Source of the DNA: Eutreptiella sp. 'Long Island Sound 2002'
Lineage: Eukaryota; Euglenozoa; Euglenophyceae; Eutreptiales; Eutreptiaceae
Assembly: GCA_964036045.1 (NCBI GenBank)
Contig: OZ038383.1
Span: 35,173,394 to 35,237,393 of the forward strand
Length of the DNA: 64,000 bases
Direction: 5' to 3'
The translations under genes and the position numbers were made by a program. The notes beneath the pieces are model-generated. The model was not told where the DNA came from, did no database searches, and was given only the letters and a program-made list of their open reading frames with translations. Positions 45,016-55,551 of the stretch are shown piece after piece (the stretch's first letter is position 1; each line of letters starts with the position of its first letter).

Positions 45016-45945
45016 GGACGCCGGCCGTGCCAGGGGGTCTCGGGGGCGGAATATCTGGACCCATGCCGGAGCGAGATGTAATGCGGTTTGCGGGCGTTTG
45101 CAGGCGTCTTGGAAGGGGATGTGTCACGCCGGGACCGCATCTTGCCACTCCAACCTGTCTTCGAACGGTGCTGAAGCGAAGCATCATGCCTGCGGTAAGT
45201 GGTAAGCACATTGGACGGCTGCACCCCACGGGTACAAAAACAGGCGCAACCACATGGGCACCGGGGACGATGGGAGAGGCGGGCAGTGCACACGCGGGGA
45301 CGCCCGCACACGTTGCATAGGCTAGCTTCGTTGTGGTGCAGCTCGGTTGGCGGAGGCCGCGGACCGAGGTGGTATCCCGCCATGGGCGGGGCCGAGTTAC
45401 GTAGGCGCCGGCGGCTGGTAATGGTGCCGACGCTGGTGATGCCGGGGTTGTCTAGTCCCAAAACATGATGAGGCGATCTTCATGACGGTACGGTGGGCTG
45501 ACGACCACCCGCTGCCGGTCAGCGCCGGCGATCAGGGCGCCCAGTCACAAACGAATGGTGTCCAAAGCCGCCAAAGGGGTGGTGACGGGCCACACTCTAC
45601 TCAGACCGTCTCGTATGGCTTTCGGGAGGGATGACAGGACGTCGAGCTAAACAGGGGGGCGGGGAGAGTCAACTGGCATGACGAGGAAGGCGGGCCGCCA
45701 CAGTTGCAGCAGCGGGGGGGGGTGGGGGGTGGAGAGAGGGCGTGGAACGAGCTGCACTGGGTGCACGCGTGGCACGATGGGGGGGCTGTAGCGTGTGTGA
45801 ACCCGGGCTGCTCGGCAGTGATAGCGTCAAGCTGGCCAAAGACCTCGAGTAGCTGGGTCCACTGCATGCGGGCTTGGAGGATGCACACCGCGTGAGTGAG
45901 GGAGTGCAGTGGGGCTTGTTTAGGGGGAAGGCCCTGGAGCGTCAA
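44994..45945 (-). pseudogene. LINE zinc-knuckle region
   Basis: Between the ORF1-like part and the endonuclease, minus-strand frames contain Cys-rich clusters: SCHACTQCSSFH and RCCNCGGPPSSSC (about 45700-45780), and LCNVCGRPRVC...RCPCGCACFC (about 45240-45340). Spacing C-x2-C-x3-H or C-x2-C followed by a distal Cys is typical of nucleic-acid-binding knuckles in LINE proteins. Frames are broken; assignment rests on position and Cys spacing only. Confidence 0.45.
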
Positions 45946-46184
45946 TCATCGCCGTCGTGCATTGTCTTGCGGCATGCCGCGGGTTGTGTTGCGCGGAGAG
46001 TCGCGGCGGCGTTGGTGAGGCTGCGGGCTGAGTTGAGGGGGTGCCCGACGCCTCGCGCCGCGGCGCTCGGGGTCGTGACCTGCTGTCCGCATAATTTTTT
46101 GTTTGCCTTCAATGGCACCGCTTGTTGATGGATTTCTCGGGGCTGTCCGGTTGTCGTTGCGACCGGGGGGGTGGTTAGGGCTTG

Positions 46185-47236
46185 CTAGGTGGACAAGGCC
46201 AAGGGCTCGTTGGTGGTCGCGGATTGCCATGCTACCGTGACGCTCTTCCTGGGCACCACCATGTACTTGCGTTGGGCCACCGACTCGCCTAGGAAGATTT
46301 CGGCACACTTGGCCTCTGGTACCACTGCAAACCCGAATCCTTGTTTGTGGTCCGGGGCCGTGATGAAGATGGGCACGCCGAGCGCATGGGACATGACGGA
46401 CGACAACTCAGTCGCGTCAACGCGACCCAGATGCGAGATGTCCACCGCCCGTTGACTACCCGGAACCCCGGGGAGGCTGACGTGGCCACCCCAGCAGCCG
46501 ACGGAGGCTGGCCGACCTGAGATTGAGGGTAAGCGGACATGTGGTCGGTGAGCTGCAGGGTTCGGGCCAATATCTAGTCGGCTAATGCGCGGTCTCGCTA
46601 GCCGAGTCTCGAAGCTAGGGACCGCTTGAGTACTGCTAGCGCTTGCCTCCGCTCGCCCAGCGACACCAAGTGGCACACCACTCCATCCCATAGGGCTTGG
46701 TGCAGGCCGCGAAGGTCTCGGACGGGTGCGAAGGCGTTGGTGAAGGCCACCAGGAGGTCCCCGTCTTTGAAGAAATCTATGGCTACCGCTCGCCAACCTG
46801 TGACACCGTCCCATTCGGCCGGAACCAATAACTGCTGGACATCCTTCAGCATCTGGTGGTTGGCGTCTTGGGCCCTCAGGTTGGACCCGAATCGGACGGC
46901 CGCAGTCTCAAGGACTTTCGTGACCTCCTGGTGCATGGCAGGGCAGTTGAACGTGGGGCATGCGGCCCACGCGGACTTGGCTGCCGCAGCCAGCGCGGCA
47001 CTGGACACCGCGGACGGCCTGGGGTAGTTTGTCCCCCATCGGAATACCCCACACAACGGTGGACATTTTGGAGTGCTGCGTTGTGAGCAGCAATACCCGG
47101 TCCTTCTCGGAGTAGACGGCGTTCGTGACTGGGAAAGCCTGCGGGGCGCAGCCTGGCGCGCTGCTCCACGGGCGCAGGGGAGGTGAATGCAGCCTCTGGC
47201 ATGGTGTCTGCTGCAGAGCAGGGAGACCATGATCAA
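46185..47236 (-). pseudogene. LINE ORF1-like region
   Basis: Two overlapping minus-strand frames (212 codons from 47236; 209 codons from 46814) together give a coherent protein: VTKVLETAAVRFGSNLRAQD, GWRAVAIDFFKDGDLLVAFT, NAFAPVRDLRGLHQALWDGV, then VDISHLGRVDATELSSVMSH, VPIFITAPDHKQGFGFAVVP and FLGESVAQRKYMVVPRKSVT. The helical, then beta-rich order would fit an ORF1 nucleic-acid chaperone upstream of ORF2, but I recognise no named domain. One frameshift near 46600-46800 separates the halves. Confidence 0.5.
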
Positions 47237-47239
47237 GTC

Positions 47240-48890
47240 GCGTTGCCGCCTGTGACTCGGGGGACACGTGGAGGGGGCTGCGTGGATGGGGGACAGCTGA
47301 TCGCATACACCATTACGGTGACTACGATGTAATTCTCTACAATAGGAGGTGCAGGAGTGCTGTAGGGGGTGTAGGACGACAACAGGAGGTGCCGTTTGGT
47401 GGGTGGGAGCGTGCTGTGCTTCCCCGCTCTACTGCCATGATCCCCGCCGAGGCTTTGCAGAGGCATGCCCGAAACCGGTCCATAGCCGCGACGCTGCACT
47501 GCCACGACCCGGTGCCAGAGGCTTCACCTCTGGACCTAGCGTCCGCTCGTCCCCCCGAGGCGCGTTGCTATGCTAGCGTGCCCCGGGCCCCGCTGGTAGG
47601 CGTACCCAAGGGTTGCCCTAGCCCGGTCTCCATGCTGTGGGGGGGGGTTGGTTGCTCATGCCCGACGTCGTCAGTTGCCTGTGGGCGGGCGATACCTAGG
47701 CTAGAGTGTGGGCGGCTCCCACGGATCTCCTGCCATGGGCAAGTGGTGTGTTGTGCAACACCCCACCCCCTGTGCAGGATGCCACACATGAGCCCGTGTG
47801 GCGTGTGTCAACCGGCTGTCGCCTTGGGATTGCACGCCCTTGCTGGTAGGCCACCCCGTACTGGTGTTCGTGTCGCGCTTCGGGGGGGGGTGGGGGGGAG
47901 GGGGGGGGTGTGGGGGTAGGAGCCCTGTCCACCGTCGACAGTGCCCCTCCCTGCTTGATGTGGCCGCCTGTGCGTCGGTTGCTATCCACAAGGTCTAACA
48001 ATGCCTCCGTTAGCCCTTAGAGTTGGGCCGGTAACCCACTTCGTCAGGTTCACCGGCGCGCCGCGCTGAGATTGAGGCCCCCGTTAGAGAGCAGGGAATG
48101 CTCGGGGGGGGGGGGGCAACCCCGACTACTAGTACCAGTCCCTGAGACAGTGGACCGGACGGGCAACAAAGCCCTTATGGTGCCGGAGGCCTCGGAGCCC
48201 CGGGTAACCTGGCAGTCTAGGGTACCCTGTGACCCCTTCTGTTGTGTACCCCTGCTCACCCCCGACTCTGGTGCGGAAGACCAGGATGACGATCCCAACT
48301 CCGACAAGGATTCACCATGCACAAAATCCAGATTTTGAGCCTCTGCCCTCCTCAGGTCCCTCCTCCCTTGGTCGGAATCCCTCTGGAGGGCTGCCGGGGC
48401 CTTGGAATTGTCCTCCTCCTCTACTTTGGTCCGTGGTGGTGCCGGAATGTCCTCCCCCCTCTCTCCGCCCCCCCCTTCAGCTGCTGTCCTACAAGGCCTT
48501 GCGGACGGCGATGCGCATTCACTTGCACTTTTATCCCCTATACGGCTTTGTCCAACGGTGGGCTGCACCTGCGGCTCCCCCCTCTACCCGGTGCGTGCGG
48601 ACCACGCAGCTCGAATCACCACAAAATCCCCAAAAGGGGGGGGCAGAGCGTTTTGGAGTGCACGTGGAATGCAATGTGAATCCGCATTTTCCCTACCGGC
48701 GTTGATTTCCCACAACTCGGGTTCCGGCAAACCACCTTGCAATCCCGCCTGCGGACCATTGCAGCGAGCAATGTCACCCCTTCTTAGTAGGCAGTCACCT
48801 TCCTAGGCAGCACTGGTGCGGCTAGCTTTGTGGAGGTCAGCTGCTGGGCACAAGTATCCAAAAGCCCTGCTTGCAGCACTCAAACACCCC
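47240..48890. other. GC-rich interval, no supported gene
   Basis: Contains several G-runs (47882-47915, 48103-48117). A 172-codon minus frame (48050-48568) is rich in Glu, Ser and Gly and could be an N-terminal part of the LINE's first protein, but it has no motif. I do not call a gene here. Confidence 0.4.
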
Positions 48891-48944
48891 CTTCAAGGTC
48901 AGGATTGGCCCACTCACAAGCAACATACTCCACTGGCACCACAG

Positions 48945-49655
48945 ACCACCAACCACAGACAACCAACCACATACCACCAACCACCGACCACCGACCACCG
49001 ACCACAGATCACATACCACCAATAATAGACGACCAACCACAGACCACAGACCACCAGCTAGAGACCACAAGCCATAGGCCACTGACCACTGACCACCGAC
49101 CGGCATGCATAGACAACCGGCCACAAACCACGGACCACGATCAGAGATCACAGACCACATACCATTGACCACTGACCACTGACCACCAACTACAGACCAC
49201 CAACCATAGACCACCAACCACAGACCACCAACCACCGACCACGGACCACTGACCACTGACCACCAACCACAGACCACGGACCACCAACCACTGACCACAA
49301 ACCACCAACCACAGACCACGGACCACCAACCACAAACCATCAACCACAGACCATAGACCACAGACTACCAACCACAACCCACAGCCCACAGACCACAGAC
49401 CACTAACCACAGACCACAGCCCCATGGCCACAGACCACAGACCACAGACCACCGGCCACGCACCACAGACCACTAACCACTGACCACAGACCATTGACCA
49501 CTGACCACTGACCACTGACCACTGACCATTGACCATTGACCATTGACCACTCACCACAGACCCCCAACCACAGACCACCGACAACAGACCACCAACCATA
49601 GACCACAGACCATAGACCACCAACCACAGACCACCAACAGCAGACCGCAGACCAC
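48945..49655. repeat. (ACCACAGACC)n minisatellite, left part
   Basis: About 700 bp of degenerate 7-10-bp units: ACCACAGACC, ACCACCAACC, ACTGACCACTG. The minus strand translates as VVCGLWSVVCGLW-type repeats, which are not genes. Confidence 0.9.
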
Positions 49656-49845
49656 TTTCCCGCTAGTAATAAGGGCCACTGGGGAGAGAAAGAGTGTTTG
49701 GTGTCCTCCCCGAGAACTGGTTCCGGCGGTGTTCTTATCAAGTGTTCTAGCGACATTGCGGTCTAGAACACGAAGAAACGCCAAAACGTCGCCGGAACAA
49801 GTTATCTGAGTTTCGCTGGAACAACCAAAAAACCTGTGTACCACC
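49656..49845. mobile_element. Small insertion with GTTCCGGCG...CGCCGGAAC inverted repeat
   Basis: This ~190-bp block interrupts the minisatellite. It contains GTTCCGGCGGTGTT (about 49719) and, inverted, AACGTCGCCGGAAC (about 49786), with an internal TGTTCTAGCGACATTGCGGTCTAGAACACG hairpin (arms TGTTCTAG and CTAGAACA). It may be a foldback or MITE-like insertion. Related GTTCCGG motifs occur at the edges of the spacer repeats. Confidence 0.5.
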
Positions 49846-50105
49846 AATCACAGACCACAAACCACAGACCACAGACCACAGACCACACACCACACACCAC
49901 ACACCACACACCACACCACAAACTGGCAACCATTGGCCAAAAACCACAGACCACAGACCACAAACCACAGACCACAGACCAAAGACCACCAACCATAGAC
50001 CACAGACCATAGACCACACACCACCAACCACACATCACAACCCACAACCCGTACCCCACAGCCCACACACAGCCCAAGGCCCACCGCCCACCGCCCACAT
50101 CACAC
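49846..50105. repeat. (ACCACAGACC)n minisatellite, right part
   Basis: Same units as the left part, passing into CACACCACACCA and CAACCCACAACCC variants at the right edge. Confidence 0.9.
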
Positions 50106-50219
50106 AACATTGGGTGGCACTAGTAACACACCACACTGCCACACACCACAACACAACACAACACAAGCAACACATCATTGTACAATAGAGCACAGCATAG
50201 CCACCCTAGCCCTTGCGAG

Positions 50220-50650
50220 CACAGTGAGGAAGCACGGCATGCGGGGGTGGGGGGTGCTGGGGGAGATTGATTTGGGCAAGAAAAAGGATACACACACACA
50301 CATCAACACATAGCTCACACCCAAAAACATCACAATACGCCAACCAACCAATCCACTGATCCACCTACACACCCACCACACACACCAGCACAAAGGAGGA
50401 AGGTGAAGGTCAACATACCTGCAGACGGTTTAAGTACTCTTCATACTTGTTGTATGCAATGAAGGAAACACACATAACACATATAAAGAACCTGCAAAAA
50501 GAAAAGGGCATGCCCTCCCTAAGCGTAACCGCTAGGTGAAAGGAAGGATAGAGGAAGGAGGAAGGAGGGACGTGTGTGGGAGGAGATGGGTGTGTGGAGT
50601 TGCCTTCATCATCGTCTTTGTGTGTGCGTATGTGAGGGGAGGGGGGGGTG
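50220..50650 (-). repeat. Spacer repeat family, inverted copy 4
   Basis: Reverse complement of the spacer at 21500-21910: GTCAACATACCTGCAGACGG, TTTAAGTACTCTTCATACTT, GTTGTATGCAATGAAGGAAA, CCTCCCTAAGCGTAACCGCT and the (CA)n run (50293-50302). It preserves the CTGCAG|GTATG exon-like junction (on the minus strand) seen in copies 1 and 3. It lies some 15 kb from the other three copies. Confidence 0.85.
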
Positions 50651-50884
50651 CACCCACGGCTAACAGGGACAAAAGTCTGGGGGTAGGGGTGCAGGGTGAC
50701 AGTGTGGTGGTCAGAGATTGAGAAGGGGGGGGGTAGTGGGGCCGGTGGGAAACGTTCCATGGTCCTCTTTGGCCCCATGAGGAACAAAGACTATTGGGCA
50801 ATGGACCCGCAAAGAGACCAACCCCATGCGCCCTCGCTACCACTTTGACCTACAATGTATGTTCCACTTAACCTTTATCCGCCC

Positions 50885-51250
50885 TTTCGTCTTTGTGTCC
50901 CTTGCGTGTTCCGGTGGTGTTCTGGTAACTTGTTCCGGCGGTGATCCGGTGGTGTTCCGGTAAAAACTGTTTTTGAATGCAAGTATTTTTCGCATGACAA
51001 CACGGAATAAGACAAATCTTACATTAATAGCGGGGTGCCCCTAGGCTAGCAAATAACGTATTTTCGTAGCATGTCTGGGTGTGCTAGGTTGGGGAGTAAA
51101 TGAATTTCGAACTTTTTTTGTTCCGGCCATTTTTGTTGGAACACTGGCCGGAACAGCCTTTGCGTTCAAATGCGTGCCAAGGGCATAGCCCTCCTGTTTA
51201 CCTGTACCCGTGGGTACACCTCCCGGCCTTTGCCTTTTGGTAATAGCGCA
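50885..51250. repeat. GTTCCGG-motif cluster
   Basis: GTGTTCCGGTGGTGTTCTGG, CTTGTTCCGGCGGTGATCCG and GTGGTGTTCCGGTAAAAACT stand in a row at about 50907-50965. A palindromic TGTTCCGGCCA...TGGCCGGAACA pair is at 51119-51155. No gene is seen. Confidence 0.6.
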
Positions 51251-51290
51251 TTCGGCACACCACACCACACCACACTACACTACACCACAC

Positions 51291-51835
51291 CCGATGCACA
51301 CGTGGGGTCCATCTGGGTCACAAACACCCCGGAGGCCAAGGAGCGAGTGCCGCAAGGCTCCACGGAGCTCAAGCCGTCCCCGGTCCTTTGGTGCATGGGT
51401 ACCAATGTATTCCCTCAGGGAAAGCCTACAGTGCCCCGCAACGTCTGGGCCATCGGCGCGGAGATCTAGGGGTAGATGACACCCTAACGCCTGACCCCCG
51501 ACGCGGCCATGATGGTCATGGAGGCCAAGGTCATGCCGAAGCTGTTCGCAGCGGCTAGCGTGTACCGTCCCATCGCCACCATCTAGCAAGCCAATGACGT
51601 GCTGCTCGTTTGGTGCTGGAAGCAGGTCACCGGTACATCCCGCCACGCCCACACGCAGTCTTTGTGGGGACCGTGGAGGGGTGGATGCATGGGGCTTCGC
51701 CGGTCGGAGCACTCATGGCAGGTGGCCCTGGAGTGGGTACGCCAGGGACCATGGGCGAATGACCACTCCCGGCGGGCCCAAGGGGCCTACATGGCGGAGT
51801 GCCATGCCCACCACGGCGGGTGCTGAATGAGTCCC
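51291..51835 (+). pseudogene. LINE-like retrotransposon fragment, copy B
   Basis: Near-identical direct copy of 6299-6835 (VGSIWVTNTPEAKERVPQGS, VLWCMGTNVFPQGKPTVPRN, QANDVLLVWCWKQVTG), with the same internal stops and the same (ACACC)n tract on its 5' side. The shared disabling stops mean the two were copied from one already broken sequence. Copy B sits 0.4 kb from the acceptor of the giant intron and copy A 0.24 kb from its donor. Confidence 0.6.
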
Positions 51836-52223
51836 AGATGGTCTTCCTGGCCCACGGCAGAGCTTGCGGCTGCCTCATCAAGGCCCGCTCAGGGCCCACA
51901 TTCATGATTGCATGGGCCTTATGACAACTTAGCTACACTAGCAGGCATAGTGGCATGGCACCCCTAGGGCGACCCTGAACTGATTGCGCCGCTGACGAGG
52001 GAGCTCTGTCCACTGCCGCACACTACAGACAGCTTGTGCTCAGACACAGCCCTCCCATTTTGCATTTTGCGTGTGCAAGACATCCTGGCCACTGCCATTT
52101 GGTAACAGTGCCTTTGGCAGGCCACGCCACACCACACCACACCACCCCAGCCCGCCCCATCCACCGCGCAACGCACCGCGTGGCCATGGCGCACTGGTGA
52201 TTTGCATTATTGGTGCCGCTCAG

Positions 52224-52325
52224 GTGCACAATGAAACTGGAGAAACCCTCATCCTGCAGCAATATGATTTCCAGGGAGCGGACCTCTGCATTTTGCAGCC
52301 CGAGGAGAGCACAACACTGGATCAG
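52224..52325 (+). CDS. VPS13-like gene, exon 6 (first exon after the giant intron)
   Basis: A 102-bp, 34-codon exon from GCCGCTCAG| to CAG|GTGCCT, phase 0 at both ends. It reads VHNETGETLILQQYDFQGAD then LCILQPEESTTLDQ. N-x-T-G followed by L-x-I/L-x-Q and 'L-x-P-x-x-S/T' is the strand pattern after the P-R/L-F block in VPS13 proteins. It continues exon 5 (SPLFE) exactly as the family order predicts. Confidence 0.85.
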
Positions 52326-53339
52326 GTGCCTGTGCTTCAGAAGGGAGTACGTAGGGGTTGGGCACTGTGTTGTACCAACAGTAATCAACCACTTTTTTAT
52401 GGACCAATGTGGCCCACGGCGTGGCAAAGCCCGGCAGAGGCGATGAGGGGCTGCTCTCTGGCGCACGGGTCTGGTGGGTCTGAAACTCTTGGACCTCCTC
52501 CGCACCCGTCAACAACGCCTTCCCACTCTGGAGCCTCTGCAGCCGCCGAAATTCCAGGGATGCATGAGGTTTAGTGCCCTGCTGGCGTGATGGGCAGGAC
52601 AGGGGCAGGCAACGGGCACGGGATAACCTAACCCTCTACTGTGCAATGCACATGGGGATCAGCCCCAGAAACCGTCACATCTGCGACGTCTGCCCTCCGC
52701 GCCCACTCCGAACTTCGTGCTCTTGGCAATGACTGCACGCGATGAGTGCCCGGGTGGTTCTCCTGCGGGCGGTCAGGCTGGGGGTTTCGGCAGCCGGGGG
52801 TAACTGATGTACATTTGGTGGAGGGTCCTGTTGGGGTTGTGGTCGTGCACGGTGTGCAGGCGAGCTGCAGCATCCGCGGGTTACCATGGCGGCGGGGGGG
52901 GATGATGCCCCCTCATGAAGGCAGGGATGACGCTGCCAGCTACTACCAGAGGACCGCGCCATCATCATCATCATCATCAGCTCCGCTTGACCAGGTTCAC
53001 CGATCTGCCTTGACTGCGGTAGCACGGTTCTTTTGTTTGGTCTTGCAGGGTCTACCCATATCCTTCAAAAGTGACACAGGCCTCGGTGAATACTGTTTAC
53101 CAATGCCGGACCATTGATGCGACCGCTGCTACAGTCACAAATCGGAAAGGCTGAGGCAGGACCTGTTATGGGTATTCTGAAACGGGTTTTGCTGCTCATG
53201 CCTCTCCGTTGACTGACAGCTTGCTCTTTGCCTCTGGTGTTGGGGACACAGTTGCTGCCGCTGCTGCTGCTGCTACTTTGTGGCCCTGGCCCCCTCCAAT
53301 ATCCCTGCAATTGCCAACTGCATTACATTTGGTGTGCAG

Positions 53340-53403
53340 TGGCGGCGGTACAATGGCAAAGATTTAGATTCAGATCCCCAGCTGCAAATCAAGACATTGG
53401 AAG
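53340..53403 (+). CDS. VPS13-like gene, exon 7
   Basis: A 64-bp exon from GGTGTGCAG| to GAAG|GTCTGC, entering in phase 0 and leaving in phase 1. It reads WRRYNGKDLDSDPQLQIKTL then E. VPS13 modules have a Trp-containing 'FHW' strand followed by 'L-x-I-x'; WRR...QLQIKTL fits that place between exon 6 and the RWSVPFSI strand of exon 8. The exon is short, so support comes mainly from phase and order. Confidence 0.65.
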
Positions 53404-53935
53404 GTCTGCATTGCTTTGGCATTCGTAAAGCGCATGCCAAGCTGTCCCAACCCTGCTTTCATTCTTCCAATGCACATCAACACCATGCGCTTTCTAATGG
53501 CTCTTTACAGCTGTTTTCTGGTTTGGGACGGTCGTGCTGCTGCTTTGAGTGCTGCCATGTTCCAGCCCACGGTGCAGCAATATGGCCGTTGCGCAGACAT
53601 CCCTGATGCGCAACCCAAACCTCCGTGCAGCCTTTTTCCTGATGGCCCTTGTACCCGCTACATACAGACTCTTGCTGCTCACAAACAGTGCCAGGATTTT
53701 CTACTGCTCACTCTTCACGCCGTGGATTCTATATTTAATTCAGGAAGAGCCATATGCAGAGTCACGCCTGGACCACTGTGCAATGCAACTTGCCGATGGC
53801 ATGTCACTATCCGCCCAACCCTAATGCACAGCGCCAGTCCCACTCTGCTCCTCATTACTCCCCACCCAGCTGCAAGTGTCACCGCGATCAATTCTGCTTT
53901 CCTCCACTACAAGTGCCTTTTGGTATGTCTTGCAG

Positions 53936-54099
53936 ATGACTACAGCACGAGGTGGTCAGTCCCTTTCAGTATCACTTGCACGGGAAACGTGGATGTGGTG
54001 CTGCACAACCCTTTGCCAGTTCCCGAAGAGCCAGATCTGCAACAGAGCGGGTGTCAGGACAAAAGAACAAAAGTCATCCGGGTAAAGATTGCACAAAAG
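53936..54099 (+). CDS. VPS13-like gene, exon 8
   Basis: A 164-bp exon from TCTTGCAG| to AAAAG|GTTTGC. Its first two bases complete the codon GAT. It reads DYSTRWSVPFSITCTGNVDV, VLHNPLPVPEEPDLQQSGCQ, DKRTKVIRVKIAQK and ends in phase 0. R-W-S-x-P-F-S-I followed by G-N-x-D-V is the canonical 'WSxPFSI...G' block of VPS13, here with the Trp intact. An alternative donor (CCGG|GTAAAG, after 54080) would change the last residues. The frame is open on both sides for a longer distance (260 codons from 53416), but that extra sequence is intronic by motif and phase. Confidence 0.8.
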
Positions 54100-54539
54100 G
54101 TTTGCAATATGCTTTTCTGGATGGGTGTGGACGAGGACCCGAGCCGGCACACATACAACGAGTTTTGGTTTGCTGGTGAGTTAGCTATAACCGCATAACG
54201 CACATCCTCAGCCTCAGCCTTACACTACAAAACCTTGTCATGGTGCCCATGTATGAATTTTGAGTTTTCCCCGCTTTGGGCACTCTTGAGACGGCAAAGG
54301 TTACGTAGCACGGGGGCGGTTGGACCCCAAGGGCGCCGGAGCTAAACAAAACCTATGGCGGCGTGCAACAGTGTTGTGAGCGCCAGATCGGGCAAGACAA
54401 GGCACCATACAAATGTCGTTTGTTGCTCATGGAAAATCCCGCCCTTGAGCTCAACCCTGGCTCGATGTAGCGGTGCTCTAAGGGCAAATGCCGGTGGTTA
54501 CATAGTGCGTTCACACTGTCCTTGTGCTCCTCAATTTTT

Positions 54540-54674
54540 GGGGCTAACAACTCCACCCCCACCTCCACCTCCGACTCGGGGTCGAGCTTGACCTCATGCG
54601 TTGCGGACCCTTTGTCGTCTGAACCCGACTACTCACCAGATGACGAGTGGGACGAGGGGATGGGCTCCCCTTGA
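54540..54674 (+). pseudogene. Acidic Ser-rich tail, possible transposon remnant
   Basis: In intron 8 a frame reads NNSTPTSTSDSGSSLTSC... and ends EPDYSPDDEWDEGMGSP with a TGA stop, preceded by CSKGKCRWLHSAF after an in-frame TAG. The Cys-then-acidic-tail layout recalls the reading frame at 4066-4344. No catalytic motif is seen; this is a weak call. Confidence 0.25.
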
Positions 54675-55212
54675 CTAACCTTCGAAACCCGAAACGACTC
54701 AAAACGCCTGCATCATTGGATTGGGCACCCTAGGATGCACGGGGTGAGGCAACAAAGTGTGACGGTGGGACTGAGTTGTGCCATGGTGGGGGGATTGGAC
54801 ATACATTGTGCGGCACATTGCATATCCCAGAGTGCACTCAATGCTTCGTTGGAAATTTTTTTTCCGGCAATAAAGGATGTTGTGCTAGTTTGTGAATCTC
54901 TCAAGAAATCCAAACATTGTAAAAATAGGTAGTGGTTGTTGTTGATGTGCGCACAAAACAACCACGGAATGCCGCGAGACACACCCATACACCCATACCC
55001 ACCCACACACAATCATAGCATGGCCGAGGGCTCAGGTACAATCATACTAGTTGCTTGATTCAAGGGGTATGGGGGAAGGAGTAGCATTGGGGCTCTGCTA
55101 CTCCTGACCAAGGGGTTGGCATCCCTCCTCCTTTACTACAATAGAAGGGTGGGATTACCTAGCACACTTTGCACGTTGAGCTGGGGCCGTAGTCTCTCCT
55201 TTGTAGAGAGCG

Positions 55213-55551
55213 ATGGTGTCAACGGATCAACATGCACAGAACTTTTTTGTTCCGGCGTATATTGCTTTGACAGTGTACACTAAAGCTAATTACCTTTACC
55301 CTACGGCGCGCCTACGGCGCGTAGTAAGCGCCCCCACAGTGTTGGCTAATGCAAAGCCACCTCCTGCTGCTGGGCCTGTTGTACAACTCAATAAGAAGCA
55401 ACTTTCCATTGCTTCATTCTTCCATCCAAACAACAATCCACAGCGAAGAGAAACAGTGTTTTGCGGAATTCAGTTTCTGTGCAATGGTTCAGTATATTGG
55501 TGCGCACGTTGTCTCAAGTCCAGGGGTTCGGTGTATTTGTATTCGTTATAA
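55213..55551 (+). CDS. Small ORF with a PCNA-interacting (PIP-box) motif
   Basis: A 112-codon ATG-initiated frame in intron 8, starting MVSTDQHAQNFFVPAYIALT. A proline/alanine-rich middle (KPPPAAGPVVQLNKK) leads into QLSIASFF, which fits the PIP-box Q-x-x-(I/L/M)-x-x-(F/Y)-(F/Y) at every fixed position and is followed by a basic patch (NNNPQRRE). PIP boxes tether proteins to the sliding clamp PCNA; some transposon proteins also carry them. The frame contains a CGGCGCGCCTACGGCGCG repeat (about 55304-55321). It could be a solo gene, an exon of a mobile element or chance; there is no homologue I recognise. Confidence 0.35.
   Translation: MVSTDQHAQNFFVPAYIALTVYTKANYLYPTARLRRVVSAPTVLANAKPPPAAGPVVQLNKKQLSIASFFHPNNNPQRRETVFCGIQFLCNGSVYWCARCLKSRGSVYLYSL

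Larger units (their letters stand above)
6060..52223. other. Giant (~46.2 kb) intron of the VPS13-like gene
   Basis: Bounded by GAG|GTGCCT and GCCGCTCAG|GTG. The flanking exons are both in phase 0 and join as ...RLSPLFE-VHNETGETLILQQ..., the expected consecutive strands of a VPS13 protein. The interior consists of satellites, transposon relics, a LINE and minisatellites; I found no exon of this gene inside it. The length depends on the assembly being correct through long tandem arrays. Confidence 0.65.

Noticed and set aside
48837-50110. Trp/Val/Cys-rich repeat proteins (VVCGLWSVV) on the minus strand
   Set aside because: Translation products of the ACCACAGACC minisatellite; all frames are similarly open because the repeat lacks stops.
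53416-54198. A single 260-codon gene on the plus strand
   Set aside because: Only its part 53936-54099 carries VPS13 motifs and phase-compatible splice sites. The upstream portion is Cys/Leu-rich sequence without family match and is better read as intron.
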